A DNA stretch of 45,600 nt from Kingella sp. (in: b-proteobacteria) (GCF_030527935.1 NZ_JAUMZV010000020.1:1-45600); one strand, 5' to 3'; shown: positions 25,288 to 34,495, numbered from the stretch's first letter. Translations and numbers: made by a program. Notes: generated by a model from the letters alone, not told the origin.

Positions 25288-25980
25288 ATGAACAGCCCCC
25301 GCGTAACCGCCATAGACCGCCCCAAGCTCGTGCTGCCCAATGGCGCAGACAAGCTGTTGCTGCATTCGTGCTGCGCCCCTTGCTCGGGCGAAGTGATGGA
25401 AGCCCTGCTCGCCAGTGGCATTGACTACACCATTTATTTCTACAACCCCAACATCCATCCGCTCAAAGAATACGAAATCCGCAAAAACGAAAACATCCGC
25501 TTTGCCGAGCAACACGGCGTGCCGTTTATTGATGCGGATTACGACATGGACAACTGGTTTGAACGCGCCAAAGGCATGGAATACGAGCCCGAACGCGGCA
25601 TCCGCTGCACCATGTGTTTTGATATGCGATTTGAACGCACCGCGCTGTATGCGCATGAACACGGCTTCAAAGTGATTAGCAGCAGCTTGGGCATCTCGCG
25701 CTGGAAAAACATGGCGCAAATCAACGATTGCGGACACCGCGCCGCCGCGCATTATCCCGATATGGTTTACTGGGATTACAACTGGCGCAAAGGCGGCGGC
25801 TCATCGCGCATGATAGAAATCAGCAAGCGCGAGCATTTTTATCAACAGGAATACTGCGGCTGCGTTTATTCGCTGCGCGACACCAACGCTTGGCGGCGCG
25901 AAAAAGGGCGCGAGCCGATTAAGATTGGCGTAAAGTATTACGGCGATGATGATGCCAACGATGCCAATGAAGGGCGTTGA
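25288..25980 (+). CDS. queH: Epoxyqueuosine reductase QueH
   Basis: This 230-residue protein (formerly DUF208) makes the last step of queuosine synthesis, reducing epoxyqueuosine in tRNA. Conserved cysteines are CCAPCSGE near 29-36, RCTMCFDMR near 110-118 and YCGCVYS near 190. They should hold an Fe-S cluster and a second metal. The ATG at 25288 has GGCGGG upstream and follows the zinc-finger gene directly. Catalytic cysteines appear intact. Confidence 0.93.
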   Translation: MNSPRVTAIDRPKLVLPNGADKLLLHSCCAPCSGEVMEALLASGIDYTIYFYNPNIHPLKEYEIRKNENIRFAEQHGVPFIDADYDMDNWFERAKGMEYEPERGIRCTMCFDMRFERTALYAHEHGFKVISSSLGISRWKNMAQINDCGHRAAAHYPDMVYWDYNWRKGGGSSRMIEISKREHFYQQEYCGCVYSLRDTNAWRREKGREPIKIGVKYYGDDDANDANEGR

Positions 25981-26205
25981 ACGTTGGTTGTGTTGAGATG
26001 GTTTTAACTTCGTTGAAACTCTCTTTGCTCGTTTTCAGGCTGCCTATGGGTAACATGGGCAGCCTGAAATTTTTGCATCGCGCCCAATCCATATCATGTT
26101 CTTGTAAACAAGAATACGCGCGTGGATTGTTTTTCAGGCTGCCTGTGTTTACAACCGTAAGCATTAAGGCAGCCTGAAAACGCGTAATGCGAATTTCTGC
26201 GCAGC

Positions 26206-26967
26206 CTAAAACCTACTCCCGCGCCGCACAATATGCCCAATCGCCACGGTGGCGCAATGCAAGCCAAAGCTCGCGGTTACCAGCATACTCGCGCCGTAGC
26301 CCGCGCAGGATAAGCCTTGCGGCGCATCGCAGGCTTGGGCGATTTGCGGCGGCGTGATTTGTTCGCGCGAATACACGCAGGGCACGCGCATTTTGCCTTG
26401 GCGCGGGAAACCGTATTTTTTGCGCAGCGTGTAGCGCAGGTTGGAGAGCAAGGGGTCGTGCGTGGTTTGGCTTAAATCGGCGGTGGCAATCAGCGCGGGG
26501 TTGCGTTGCCCGCCTGCGCCGCCGCTGATGATAAACGGCTGTTTGTGGCGCACAAAATGCGCTGCCATCGCGGTTTTGATGCGCACTTGGTCAATCGCGT
26601 CTATCACAAAATCAAACGGCAGCCTGAAAAGCTCGGCAAGGTTGCTCTCGTCCACAAAATCTTCAATTTCAACTACTTGGCAATCGGGGTTAATCTGGAC
26701 GATGCGTTCGCGCAGGGCGGTTACTTTGGCTTTGCCAAAATCGGGCGTGAGCGCGTGGATTTGGCGGTTTACGTTGGATTCGGCGATGTTGTCCAAATCA
26801 ATCAGCGTGAGCTTGCCGATGCCGCTGCGGGCAAGGGCTTCCACCGCCCAAGAGCCTACGCCGCCCACGCCCACCACGCAAACGTGCGCTTGTTGCAGGG
26901 CGCGCAATCCGTGTTCGCCGTAAAGCCGTGCGATGCCGCCAAAACGGCGGTTAATGTGTGTTTCCAT
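26206..26967 (-). CDS. tcdA: tRNA threonylcarbamoyladenosine dehydratase
   Basis: This 253-residue E1-like enzyme cyclises t6A37 of tRNA to ct6A. It begins INRRFGGIARLYG and has the nucleotide-binding GVGGVGSWAVEALARSGIG near 33-51, then LIDLDNIAESNVNRQ. A DUS is read in frame as LFRLPF. The C-terminus has the hydrophobic tail region typical of TcdA/CsdL. csdA and csdE are not nearby. Confidence 0.92.
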   Translation of the reverse strand: METHINRRFGGIARLYGEHGLRALQQAHVCVVGVGGVGSWAVEALARSGIGKLTLIDLDNIAESNVNRQIHALTPDFGKAKVTALRERIVQINPDCQVVEIEDFVDESNLAELFRLPFDFVIDAIDQVRIKTAMAAHFVRHKQPFIISGGAGGQRNPALIATADLSQTTHDPLLSNLRYTLRKKYGFPRQGKMRVPCVYSREQITPPQIAQACDAPQGLSCAGYGASMLVTASFGLHCATVAIGHIVRRGSRF

Positions 26968-27061
26968 GTTGCGTTTCCAAGAAAATTTTGCTGATTTAGA
27001 TTATACTGTATGCGTAGTGTGCAGTACCTTTCTCGTAAACCCATTTTATAAGGAGTGTGTT

Positions 27062-27568
27062 ATGTACAAACATATCGTGGTGGCTGTTGATGGCAGTAGA
27101 ACTTCTTTGAATGCGTTGCAACACGCATCTAGCCTTGCGGTGGCGGGCGATGCGCGTTTAACGCTGGTTACGGTGGCGAATCCGAGCGAATACATGACGC
27201 TTGCGCCTGAATTTTTGCAACACGATAGCTATGAAGCGGCGGCGGTTGCGGGCGGCAATGAAGTGTTAGCCGAAGCGCAAGACGCGGCAAAAACAGCGGG
27301 CGTGGCGGATGTGCAAGCGCATTTGTTGGTGTCGTCCAAAGGCGCGAAGGAAATGGCGCAAGGCTTGGTGGATTATGCCGACAGCCACGGCGCGGATTTG
27401 ATTGTGATTGGCACACACGGCCGCACAGGTTTGATGCATTTGCTGATGGGCAGCTTTGCGGAAACGGTGATGCGCCAAAGCCATTTGCCTTTGCTGGTGA
27501 TTCGCAGCACGCACAGCGAAGATGAGACCACAGACGAGCGCGAAGAGTTTTCGTCTTCGGCGATGTAA
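27062..27568 (+). CDS. Universal stress protein
   Basis: This 168-residue protein has a single UspA domain. It begins MYKHIVVAVDGSRTS and contains the ATP-binding signature GTHGRTGLMHLLMGSFAE near 122-139. The acidic tail EDETTDEREE is extra. AAGGAG precedes the ATG. The DUS hairpin at 27581-27620 ends the transcript. A role in stress survival is inferred from the family. Confidence 0.9.
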   Translation: MYKHIVVAVDGSRTSLNALQHASSLAVAGDARLTLVTVANPSEYMTLAPEFLQHDSYEAAAVAGGNEVLAEAQDAAKTAGVADVQAHLLVSSKGAKEMAQGLVDYADSHGADLIVIGTHGRTGLMHLLMGSFAETVMRQSHLPLLVIRSTHSEDETTDEREEFSSSAM

Positions 27569-27580
27569 AATGGTATCAAT

Positions 27581-27620
27581 AGGCAGCCTGAAAACGGATA
27601 AAGCACGTTTCAGGCTGCCT
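27581..27620 (+). terminator. DUS hairpin terminator of the usp gene
   Basis: A forward DUS at 27581-27592 and a reverse DUS at 27609-27620 form a stem, followed by TTTGTAT. Confidence 0.6.
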
Positions 27621-27639
27621 TTGTATAAGGGGGTTTATT

Positions 27640-28140
27640 ATGCTGCGCTATCTGGCTTTATTCGCCATTCGTTTGTATCAACGCTATGTGTCGCCGCGAA
27701 AAGGGTTTAGCTGCGCCTATCGCTTGGTGTATGGCGGTTGCGGCTGCTCGGGCGTGGGCTATCGCTTGATTCGGCGGTATGGCGTTTTTTCAGGCTGCCG
27801 CTTGCTGCGCTTGCGTTTGGCGCATTGCCGCTATGCCTACACGCATTACTGCGCCCCAGCCCAGCCGCCCGCCCCGCCTGTTAATCGCGTAAACGGCATG
27901 GCGTATTACCAGCGCGGCGATTGCGTGCCATGCGATGCGGGCTGCTTGGATGTGGGCGGCTGCGATTCGTGCGACTTGGGCGCGCCCGATGCCTGCGATT
28001 TGAATCTGCCCGATGGGTGCGATTGCGCCGATGCTTGCCCCTGCGATGCGTGCGATGTTTGCGATGTGGCAGATTGCGGACGCAAGGATGAAGAGCGCGA
28101 GCCGAAACGAAGACCGATGCAGATGCCGAATTTGCGGTAG
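27640..28140 (+). CDS. YidD-like protein with a Cys/Asp-rich tail
   Basis: This 166-residue protein starts like YidD, the membrane-protein insertion factor (RLYQRYVSPRKGFSCAYR near 11-28), with cysteines at 25, 34, 36, 53 and 63. The usual C-terminal HPGG motif is missing. Instead residues 95-146 hold 13 cysteines in 52 residues, eight followed by Asp (for example CPCDACDVCDVADCG). This tail looks able to bind metal. It ends in a charged KDEEREPKRRP stretch. AAGG lies upstream of the ATG. Function is unknown. Confidence 0.75.
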   Translation: MLRYLALFAIRLYQRYVSPRKGFSCAYRLVYGGCGCSGVGYRLIRRYGVFSGCRLLRLRLAHCRYAYTHYCAPAQPPAPPVNRVNGMAYYQRGDCVPCDAGCLDVGGCDSCDLGAPDACDLNLPDGCDCADACPCDACDVCDVADCGRKDEEREPKRRPMQMPNLR

Positions 28141-28286
28141 CGATGTTGTTGGACGGCATTTTTTATTTTTCAGGCTGCCTATTGCACACACCAAAGGCAG
28201 CCTGAAAACGAGTTCACACGCATCGGCAAAGCAAAAACGCCCATTCCATTTTCAGACTGCCGATTGATGCACACAACAACAGCCGC

Positions 28287-29849
28287 TCACTCCCACTCAA
28301 TCGTAGCAGGCGGCTTGCCGCTCACGTCATACACCACGCGGTTAATCCCACGCACTTCGTTGATAATCCGATTAGACACGCGCCCCAGCAGCGCATACGG
28401 CAGCTCCGCCCAATGCGCCGTCATAAAATCGCTGGTTATCACCGCGCGCAACGCCACCACATAATCATAAGTGCGCCCATCGCCCATCACGCCCACCGAC
28501 TTCACAGGCAAAAACACCGCAAACGCTTGGCTGGTCAAGTCATACCACGACTTGCCGCTCTCATCGGTCGTATTGCGCAATTCTTCAATAAAAATCGCGT
28601 CCGCTTGGCGCAGCAAATCCGCATATTCGCGCTTCACTTCGCCCAAAATCCGCACGCCCAAGCCCGGGCCGGGGAACGGGTGGCGATACACCATTTCGCG
28701 CGGCAAGCCCAACGCCACGCCCAACTCGCGCACTTCGTCTTTAAACAAATCGCGCAACGGTTCAAGCAGCTTCAATTTCATGTTTTCAGGCAGCCCGCCC
28801 ACATTGTGATGCGACTTAATCGCATGAGCCTTTTTCGTTTTCGCCCCCGCGCTTTCAATTACATCAGGGTAAATCGTCCCCTGCGCCAGCCATTTCGCCT
28901 GCGTGAGCTTTTTCTCTTCCGCATCAAACACTTCAACAAATTCCGCGCCGATGATTTTGCGTTTTTGCTCGGGGTCGGTAACGCCCGCCAGCTTCGCCAT
29001 AAACTGCTCACTCGCGTCCACGTGCACCACCTTCACGCCCAAATTTTGCGCGAACATCTGCATCACATTCTTACCCTCGTCCAAGCGCAGCAAGCCGTGG
29101 TCAACAAACACGCAGGTTAATTGGTCGCCAATCGCCCGATGAATCAACGCCGCCGCCACCGAGCTATCCACCCCGCCCGACAAGCCCAAAATCACTTCAT
29201 CGCTGCCCACTTGCGCGCGGATTTTCGCCACTGCTTCGTCAATATAATTCGGCATCGTCCAGCTTGGCTGCGCCGCGCAAATATCCAACACAAAACGGCG
29301 GATTAACGCGCTGCCCTGCTTGGTGTGGGTAACTTCGGGGTGAAATTGAATGCCGTAAAAACGTTTCGCGCTGTTTTCCATCATCGCAATCGGGCAAGAC
29401 GGCGTATGCCCCGTGATGCGGAAGTTTTCAGGCAGCCTGAAAACCTTATCGCCGTGGCTCATCCACACATCAAGCGTATGGGGCGCGTCTTCAATGCCGC
29501 GCGTTAAATCGCCGTCTTCCGTGCGCACCTGCGCGTAGCCAAACTCGCGCCGATTGCCCGCCTGCACCTCGCCGCCCAAATGATGCGCCATAAACTGCAT
29601 ACCATAGCAAATCCCCAGCACAGGCACGCCCAAATCAAACAGCATCGTGTCCGCCTGATAATCCGAGTCGTACACCGAATTGGGCCCGCCCGATAAAATA
29701 ATCCCCTTTGGATTGAACGCTTTAATATCAGCAAGTGGCATATCATAAGGGTGCAATTCGCAGTAAACATGCGCCTCGCGCACGCGGCGAGCGATAAGCT
29801 GGGTTACTTGCGAGCCGAAATCTAAAATCAGAATTTTGTCTTGGGTCAT
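28287..29849 (-). CDS. guaA: GMP synthase (glutamine-hydrolysing)
   Basis: This 520-residue enzyme converts XMP to GMP. The N-terminal class I amidotransferase has the catalytic cysteine in GICYGMQ and a His-Glu pair in FHPEV. The ATP-pyrophosphatase domain has the P-loop LSGGVDSS, and the dimer domain ends PPATIEWE. A DUS is read as FRLPEN in the first domain. Length and motifs are complete. Only a weak AAGA ribosome-binding site is seen. Confidence 0.96.
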   Translation of the reverse strand: MTQDKILILDFGSQVTQLIARRVREAHVYCELHPYDMPLADIKAFNPKGIILSGGPNSVYDSDYQADTMLFDLGVPVLGICYGMQFMAHHLGGEVQAGNRREFGYAQVRTEDGDLTRGIEDAPHTLDVWMSHGDKVFRLPENFRITGHTPSCPIAMMENSAKRFYGIQFHPEVTHTKQGSALIRRFVLDICAAQPSWTMPNYIDEAVAKIRAQVGSDEVILGLSGGVDSSVAAALIHRAIGDQLTCVFVDHGLLRLDEGKNVMQMFAQNLGVKVVHVDASEQFMAKLAGVTDPEQKRKIIGAEFVEVFDAEEKKLTQAKWLAQGTIYPDVIESAGAKTKKAHAIKSHHNVGGLPENMKLKLLEPLRDLFKDEVRELGVALGLPREMVYRHPFPGPGLGVRILGEVKREYADLLRQADAIFIEELRNTTDESGKSWYDLTSQAFAVFLPVKSVGVMGDGRTYDYVVALRAVITSDFMTAHWAELPYALLGRVSNRIINEVRGINRVVYDVSGKPPATIEWE

Positions 29850-30319
29850 AATGTTTAATCTTGTAAAGAAAAAAAGAAATGTGGCGCGATTGGCAACACA
29901 ATAAAGGCTAAAAACAAAACATATTTTAACATAGCCGATTAAAATTCAGGGCTTATCTATCACAACACCCCTCAAAATCCATCCACCATGCAAATCATAA
30001 CCAATTATTTTTTAACAAAAATTAAAAATAACATCCACCGCACCCCGCTTATCCCGCCACAAAATGCCAAAATATCTCATTATTTAAATTGAAATAATCC
30101 CCAAACCGCGCCCTATTTTACCTTTACTAAATAAAACACTGGTTTTATAATTCCACCCGAGTTTCTAGGCAGCAAAACAAACCAGCAAATCAAATTTGTA
30201 CTGGCTAGTGGGAACCTGGTAACGAATAGGTAGTATATAAAGTATGCCTTTGTTTATTTTGGTTAAACCGCTATTTCATGTGCGGTATAAATTTTATTTA
30301 AATTTCACGGAGTTTTATT
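29850..30319. promoter_or_regulatory. Long AT-rich intergenic region before the LC7-like gene
   Basis: No gene or intact DUS is seen in these 470 bp. A TATA-rich candidate -10, GGTAGTATATAAAG, lies near 30228-30241, about 80 bp before the next start, which would give a leader of roughly 70 nt. The gene has a clear GGAG site. The region probably carries promoters for both guaA and the downstream gene. Confidence 0.4.
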
Positions 30320-30679
30320 ATGAACTATGAAGGTGCAGTATCAGAATTGTTGAATGTTGATGGCGCGTTGGCTGCTGCCGTTGTGGATTTTGCCAGCGGT
30401 ATGCTGTTGGCTGGTAACGGCACTTCTGGCATTGACTTGGAAATCGCTGCTGCGGGTAACACCGAAGTGATGCGTGCCAAAATGAAAACCATGCAAATGC
30501 TTGGCTTGAAAGACAGCATTGAAGACATCTTGATTACTTTGGGCAAACAATACCACCTGTTGCGCCCATTGGCTAAACACGAAGGCTTGTTCCTTTACAC
30601 CGTGTTGGATCGTTCTAAATCTAACTTGGCTTTGGCTCGCCGCGCTTTAATTGACACAGAACACCACTTGGACGCTTAA
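30320..30679 (+). CDS. Roadblock/LC7-like protein
   Basis: This 119-residue protein resembles the Roadblock/LC7 fold: an N-terminal helix, then GALAAAVVDFASGMLLAG, a helix with NTEVMRAKMKTMQMLGL, then DILITLGKQYHLLRPLAK and a C-terminal helix. In bacteria such proteins often partner small GTPases. None lies nearby. It stands alone with its own long leader and a strong terminator, which suggests good expression. The fold assignment is by pattern. Confidence 0.65.
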   Translation: MNYEGAVSELLNVDGALAAAVVDFASGMLLAGNGTSGIDLEIAAAGNTEVMRAKMKTMQMLGLKDSIEDILITLGKQYHLLRPLAKHEGLFLYTVLDRSKSNLALARRALIDTEHHLDA

Positions 30680-30700
30680 TTTAGCCGTTCCATCCATTTA

Positions 30701-30730
30701 AAAACCGAGTGATTTTCGCTCGGTTTTTTT
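30701..30730 (+). terminator. Rho-independent terminator of the LC7-like gene
   Basis: AAACCGAG and CTCGGTTT form a stem with a T7 tail. Confidence 0.88.
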
Positions 30731-30969
30731 GCGACCCGCCAAGGCATAGAATAAAAAATCTAGCAAATCAATCATCAGCGTTTTGCCCATCAAACAAAAA
30801 GCGCATTTTGCTGCATTTTGCCGATATTTCGCTAGACTTTTGCGCCTAATTTCGCCAAAATTACTCTTTTTGCGTTGCGCCCAATGGCGTGTTAATCGCA
30901 CCAAATTTTATTGAAAACCGCGTTTCAGGCTGCCTGAAACCACTTTTTTATTGGATAGGAATTGCCAAA

Positions 30970-31434
30970 ATGGATTTACGCAAACTTAAAAAACTGATTG
31001 ATTTGGTTGAAGAATCAGGTATTGCCGAAATTGAAGTAACCGAAGGCGAAGAGAAAGTTCGCATCACCCGCAGCGTGGCTGCGCCTGCGGTGCAAACGGT
31101 TTACGCGCCCGCTGCGCCTGTTCAGGCTGCCCCAGCCGCGCCTGCCCCATCGGCTGCGCCCGCCGCACCTGCTGCCCCTGCTCCTGCCGTGCGCGATTTA
31201 TCCAACGCGCAAAAATCGCCGATGGTGGGCACGTTCTACCGCGCCGCCAGCCCTTCTACGCCTGCGTTTGTGGAAGTGGGGCAAACGGTGAAAGCGGGCG
31301 ACACGCTGTGCATCATTGAAGCGATGAAGCTGATGAACGAAATTGAAGCGGAAAAATCGGGCGTGGTAAAAGAGATTTTGGTGGAAAATGGGCAGCCTGT
31401 GGAATTTGGCGAGCCTTTGTTTATTATTGAATAA
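30970..31434 (+). CDS. accB: Biotin carboxyl carrier protein of acetyl-CoA carboxylase
   Basis: This 154-residue protein has an N-terminal helical part (MDLRKLKKLIDLVEESGI), an Ala/Pro linker (about 38-75) and a C-terminal biotinyl domain with the biotin lysine in EAMKLMNEIEAEK. It carries the carboxyl group for malonyl-CoA synthesis. AGGA precedes the start. A reverse-plus-forward overlapping DUS (CAGGCTGCCTGAA) lies at both ends of the gene. accC follows, but only after an unusual 335 bp gap. Confidence 0.95.
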   Translation: MDLRKLKKLIDLVEESGIAEIEVTEGEEKVRITRSVAAPAVQTVYAPAAPVQAAPAAPAPSAAPAAPAAPAPAVRDLSNAQKSPMVGTFYRAASPSTPAFVEVGQTVKAGDTLCIIEAMKLMNEIEAEKSGVVKEILVENGQPVEFGEPLFIIE

Positions 31435-31769
31435 TACGTTTCAGGCTGCCTGAAACCCAGTTTGACCAATCCAATTCTTGCGATAACCATCCCTTTTCCT
31501 ATCTTTCCGCACAGCCGCACGATATGCGCATCTTGGTTGAACAAGATTGCAACGACACCCGAAGACGATGGCAACCCGAAAAGCCGTTAATTTTGGAAAC
31601 GCGAATTGGGAACAACGCGGCGATTTCAAATATTACTGTTAATGGCGGAATTTAAACGGTTTGCCGAATGAAACACCCCAACAGATTGAACACAATGGAA
31701 AGATGTTATCGCCAAATGGATGGATTAGCTTTTCAGGCTGCCTGAAACTTAAAATTGCTGGGAAAAATT
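31435..31769 (+). pseudogene. Possible gene remnant between accB and accC
   Basis: One reading frame from about 31600 to 31770 is open except for a single TAA near 31637 and includes NWEQRGDFKYY, then GLPNETPQQIEHNGKMLSPN. No start or ribosome-binding site fits. Overlapping palindromic DUS copies (CAGGCTGCCTGAA) bracket the stretch at 31442 and 31735. It may be a decayed gene or simply non-coding. I do not recognise the product. Confidence 0.25.
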
Positions 31770-33137
31770 ATGCTAAAAAAAGTTCTCATCGCCAACCGTG
31801 GCGAAATTGCTTTGCGTGTGTTACGCGCCTGCCGCGAAATGGGCATCGCCACCGTTGCCGTGCATTCGGAAGCCGATAAAGACAGCTTGCACGTTAAGCT
31901 GGCAGACGAAAGCGTGTGCATTGGGCCTGCGCCCAGCCCGCAAAGCTATTTGCACATTCCATCCATCATCGCTGCGGCGGAAGTTACGGGCGCGGATGCG
32001 GTTCACCCCGGCTATGGTTTTTTGGCGGAAAACGCCAATTTTGCCGAGCAAGTGGAAAATTCGGGCTTTGTGTTTATTGGCCCGCGCGCCGACACAATTC
32101 GCCTGATGGGCGACAAAGTTTCCGCCAAAAAGGCGATGATTGAAGCGGGCGTGCCTTGCGTACCAGGGTCGGATGGGGCGTTGTCGGGCGTGCCCAGCGA
32201 GATTTTGAACACGGCGGATAAGGTGGGCTTCCCTGTGATTATCAAGGCATCGGGCGGCGGCGGCGGGCGCGGTATGCGCGTGGTGGAAAAGAAAGAAGAT
32301 TTGCTCAAAGCGGTAGAAATGACCCGCGCCGAAGCGGAAGCGGCGTTTGGCAACCCGATGGTGTATATGGAACGCTTTTTGCAGCGTCCGCGCCATGTGG
32401 AAGTGCAAGTGTTGGCGGATGAACACGGCAATGCGATTTATTTGGGCGAGCGCGATTGCTCCATGCAGCGTCGTCATCAAAAGATTATTGAAGAAGCCCC
32501 TGCGCCGTTTATCACGCCTGCGGAGCGCAAGAAAATTGGCGAAGCGTGTGTGGCAGCGTGTAAACGCATTGGCTATCGCGGCGCGGGCACGTTTGAGTTT
32601 TTGTATGAAGACGGCGAGTTTTTCTTTATTGAGATGAACACGCGCGTGCAAGTGGAGCATCCTGTAACCGAGCTGATTACGGGCGTGGACATTGTGCAGG
32701 AACAACTGCGCGTGGCGGCGGGCTTGCCCTTGCAATACAAACAAAAAGACATTGCGATTGAAGGCCATGCGTTTGAATGCCGCATCAACGCGGAAGACCC
32801 GTACACCTTTATCCCCAGCCCTGGGGTGATTGAAAGCTGCCATTTACCCGGTGGCTTTGGCATCCGCGTGGACAGCCATATTTATCAGGGCTACCGCATT
32901 CCGCCGAACTACGACAGCCTGATTGGCAAAATTTGCGTGCATGGCAAAGACCGCGCGCAAGCGATGGCAAAAATGCGCGTGGCGATGGCGGAGCTGGCGG
33001 TGGATGGCATCAAAACCAACGCGCCTTTACACCGCGAGCTGTTTAACGACAAGGGCTTTGCGCAAGGCGGCGTGAGCATTCATTATTTGGAGCATTGGTT
33101 GGAAGAGCGCAAAGCGGGTATGCGCAGCGAGAAGTAA
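31770..33137 (+). CDS. accC: Biotin carboxylase of acetyl-CoA carboxylase
   Basis: This 455-residue ATP-grasp enzyme carboxylates biotin on AccB. It begins MLKKVLIANRGEIALRVLRA and has the glycine-rich ASGGGGGRGMRVV loop, the catalytic EMNTRVQVEHPVTE, and a normal C-terminus. I chose the ATG at 31770 over an upstream TTG, because the family starts here. No strong ribosome-binding site is seen. Confidence 0.96.
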   Translation: MLKKVLIANRGEIALRVLRACREMGIATVAVHSEADKDSLHVKLADESVCIGPAPSPQSYLHIPSIIAAAEVTGADAVHPGYGFLAENANFAEQVENSGFVFIGPRADTIRLMGDKVSAKKAMIEAGVPCVPGSDGALSGVPSEILNTADKVGFPVIIKASGGGGGRGMRVVEKKEDLLKAVEMTRAEAEAAFGNPMVYMERFLQRPRHVEVQVLADEHGNAIYLGERDCSMQRRHQKIIEEAPAPFITPAERKKIGEACVAACKRIGYRGAGTFEFLYEDGEFFFIEMNTRVQVEHPVTELITGVDIVQEQLRVAAGLPLQYKQKDIAIEGHAFECRINAEDPYTFIPSPGVIESCHLPGGFGIRVDSHIYQGYRIPPNYDSLIGKICVHGKDRAQAMAKMRVAMAELAVDGIKTNAPLHRELFNDKGFAQGGVSIHYLEHWLEERKAGMRSEK

Positions 33138-33274
33138 GTTTGAGATAAATAGGCAGCCTGAAAATGGAAAATGGTTTGAGCTTGGCTAAACCTGTTTATC
33201 CGTTTTCGGGCTGCCTTTGTGTTGGGCTGCGTGATAATAGGCAGCCTGAAACCCTCTAACCCATTGGAAACACT

Positions 33275-33982
33275 ATGAAAGCCATGATACTTGCCGCAGG
33301 GCGCGGCGAACGAATGCGCCCGCTCACCGACCACACCCCCAAGCCGTTGTTGCTCGCAGGTGGCGAGCCGCTGATTGGTTGGCACTTGCGCCGTCTGCGC
33401 GCCGCAGGCATCCGCCAAATCGTCATCAACCACGCATGGCTGGGTGCGCAAATTGAAGCCACGCTGGGCGATGGCGCAGCATACGGCGTGCACATCGCCT
33501 ATTCGCCCGAAGGCGGCAAAGGCTTGGAAACCGCAGGCGGCATCGCCACCGCCCTGCCCTTGCTGGGCGATGCGCCGTTTCTGGTGATTAACGGCGATGT
33601 GCTCACCGATATTGATTTTCAGGCTGCCATCCGCATCGCCGATGCGCTGCCGCAAAGTGGCAAACTTGCCCATTTGTGGCTTGTGCCCAACCCGTCGCAT
33701 CATCCCAACGGCGATTTTGGGCTGGACGAGCATGGCGCAGTCCACGCCAGCGCAGCCATCGGCACAGCCACCACATTCAGCGGCGCGGGCGTGTATCTGC
33801 CTGAGCTGTTTCGCCACACGCCGCCGCGCCAGTCCGCCAAACTCGCCCCGCTGCTGCGCCAAGCCATGCAGCGCAACCAAGTTTCAGGCTGCCTGCACAC
33901 AGGCTTGTGGCTGGATGTGGGCACACCCGAGCGTTTAGCCGAAGCGGATAATATTGTGCGCCAACAGTTTGAGATAAATTAA
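33275..33982 (+). CDS. murU: N-acetylmuramate alpha-1-phosphate uridylyltransferase
   Basis: This 235-residue nucleotidyltransferase has LAAGRGERMRPLTDHTPKPL near 6-25, typical of sugar-phosphate nucleotidyltransferases, and VINGDVLTDIDF near 103. Its short length and GLWLDVGTPERL end fit MurU, which recycles N-acetylmuramate in cell-wall turnover. Related mannose or heptose transferases look similar, so substrate is inferred. Two DUS copies are read in frame (DFQAA and SGCL). Confidence 0.85.
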   Translation: MKAMILAAGRGERMRPLTDHTPKPLLLAGGEPLIGWHLRRLRAAGIRQIVINHAWLGAQIEATLGDGAAYGVHIAYSPEGGKGLETAGGIATALPLLGDAPFLVINGDVLTDIDFQAAIRIADALPQSGKLAHLWLVPNPSHHPNGDFGLDEHGAVHASAAIGTATTFSGAGVYLPELFRHTPPRQSAKLAPLLRQAMQRNQVSGCLHTGLWLDVGTPERLAEADNIVRQQFEIN

Positions 33983-34098
33983 GGCAGCCTGAAACGAAGT
34001 TCAGCGTAGCTAAAACGCCAAACTGTTTTTCAGGCTGCCTGAGCCATCCCTATAATCAGGCAGCCTGAAACGCCATCCCGCCCCATATCGCCCCCAAA

Positions 34099-34133
34099 CA
34101 AAAAACCGTGCCATCCAACCCGCACGGTTTTTC
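34099..34133. terminator. Rho-independent terminator downstream of murU
   Basis: AAACCGTGC and GCACGGTTT pair around a 10-nt loop. The A-run on one side and T-run on the other allow use in both directions. Confidence 0.75.
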
Positions 34134-34204
34134 TTGCGCCCGCCCTTTTCAGGCTGAAACCTTTGCAAAACACTAACAGCAGCCTGAAAGTAAGAAATGC
34201 CGTC

Positions 34205-34301
34205 ATTCCCGCGTAGGTGGGAATCTTGTTTGATATTAAGGAACTCATGTAAAAACAAACCATTGCAAAAATTTCACCAAGATTCCCGCCTACGCGGGAA
34301 T
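34205..34301. repeat. Inverted pair of dRS3-type repeats
   Basis: ATTCCC-N8-GGGAAT occurs at 34205-34224 and again, inverted, at 34282-34301, with matching flanks. In Neisseria dRS3 repeats border repeat arrays and serve as integration sites of filamentous prophages. About 57 bp lie between the two, with no gene. Confidence 0.8.
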
Positions 34302-34333
34302 GACGGAGAATTGACCATTTCTTGTTTCGTTTT

Positions 34334-34495
34334 AGAACCTGTATTCACTATTTCCATAGGCAGATTTTATGAAATAAAAGCGCGGATACAAGGCAAAAAG
34401 CGCAGTAAGGTTGGACACCTTGCGAGCATTTTTAACGCGGCAGCCACGTTTTTAGGGCATAAAAGATGGCTATGGAAATAGTGAATACAGGTTCT
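34334..34495. repeat. MITE-like inverted-repeat element, copy 3
   Basis: A 162 bp copy with arms AGAACCTGTATTCACTAT at both ends. Arms differ at about four positions in 38. It begins about 30 bp after the dRS3 pair and ends 58 bp before the symporter gene's stop. Confidence 0.85.

Noticed and set aside
30698..30904. 68-residue frame on the minus strand before accB
   Set aside because: It overlaps the LC7-gene terminator, has no good ribosome-binding site and no recognisable features.
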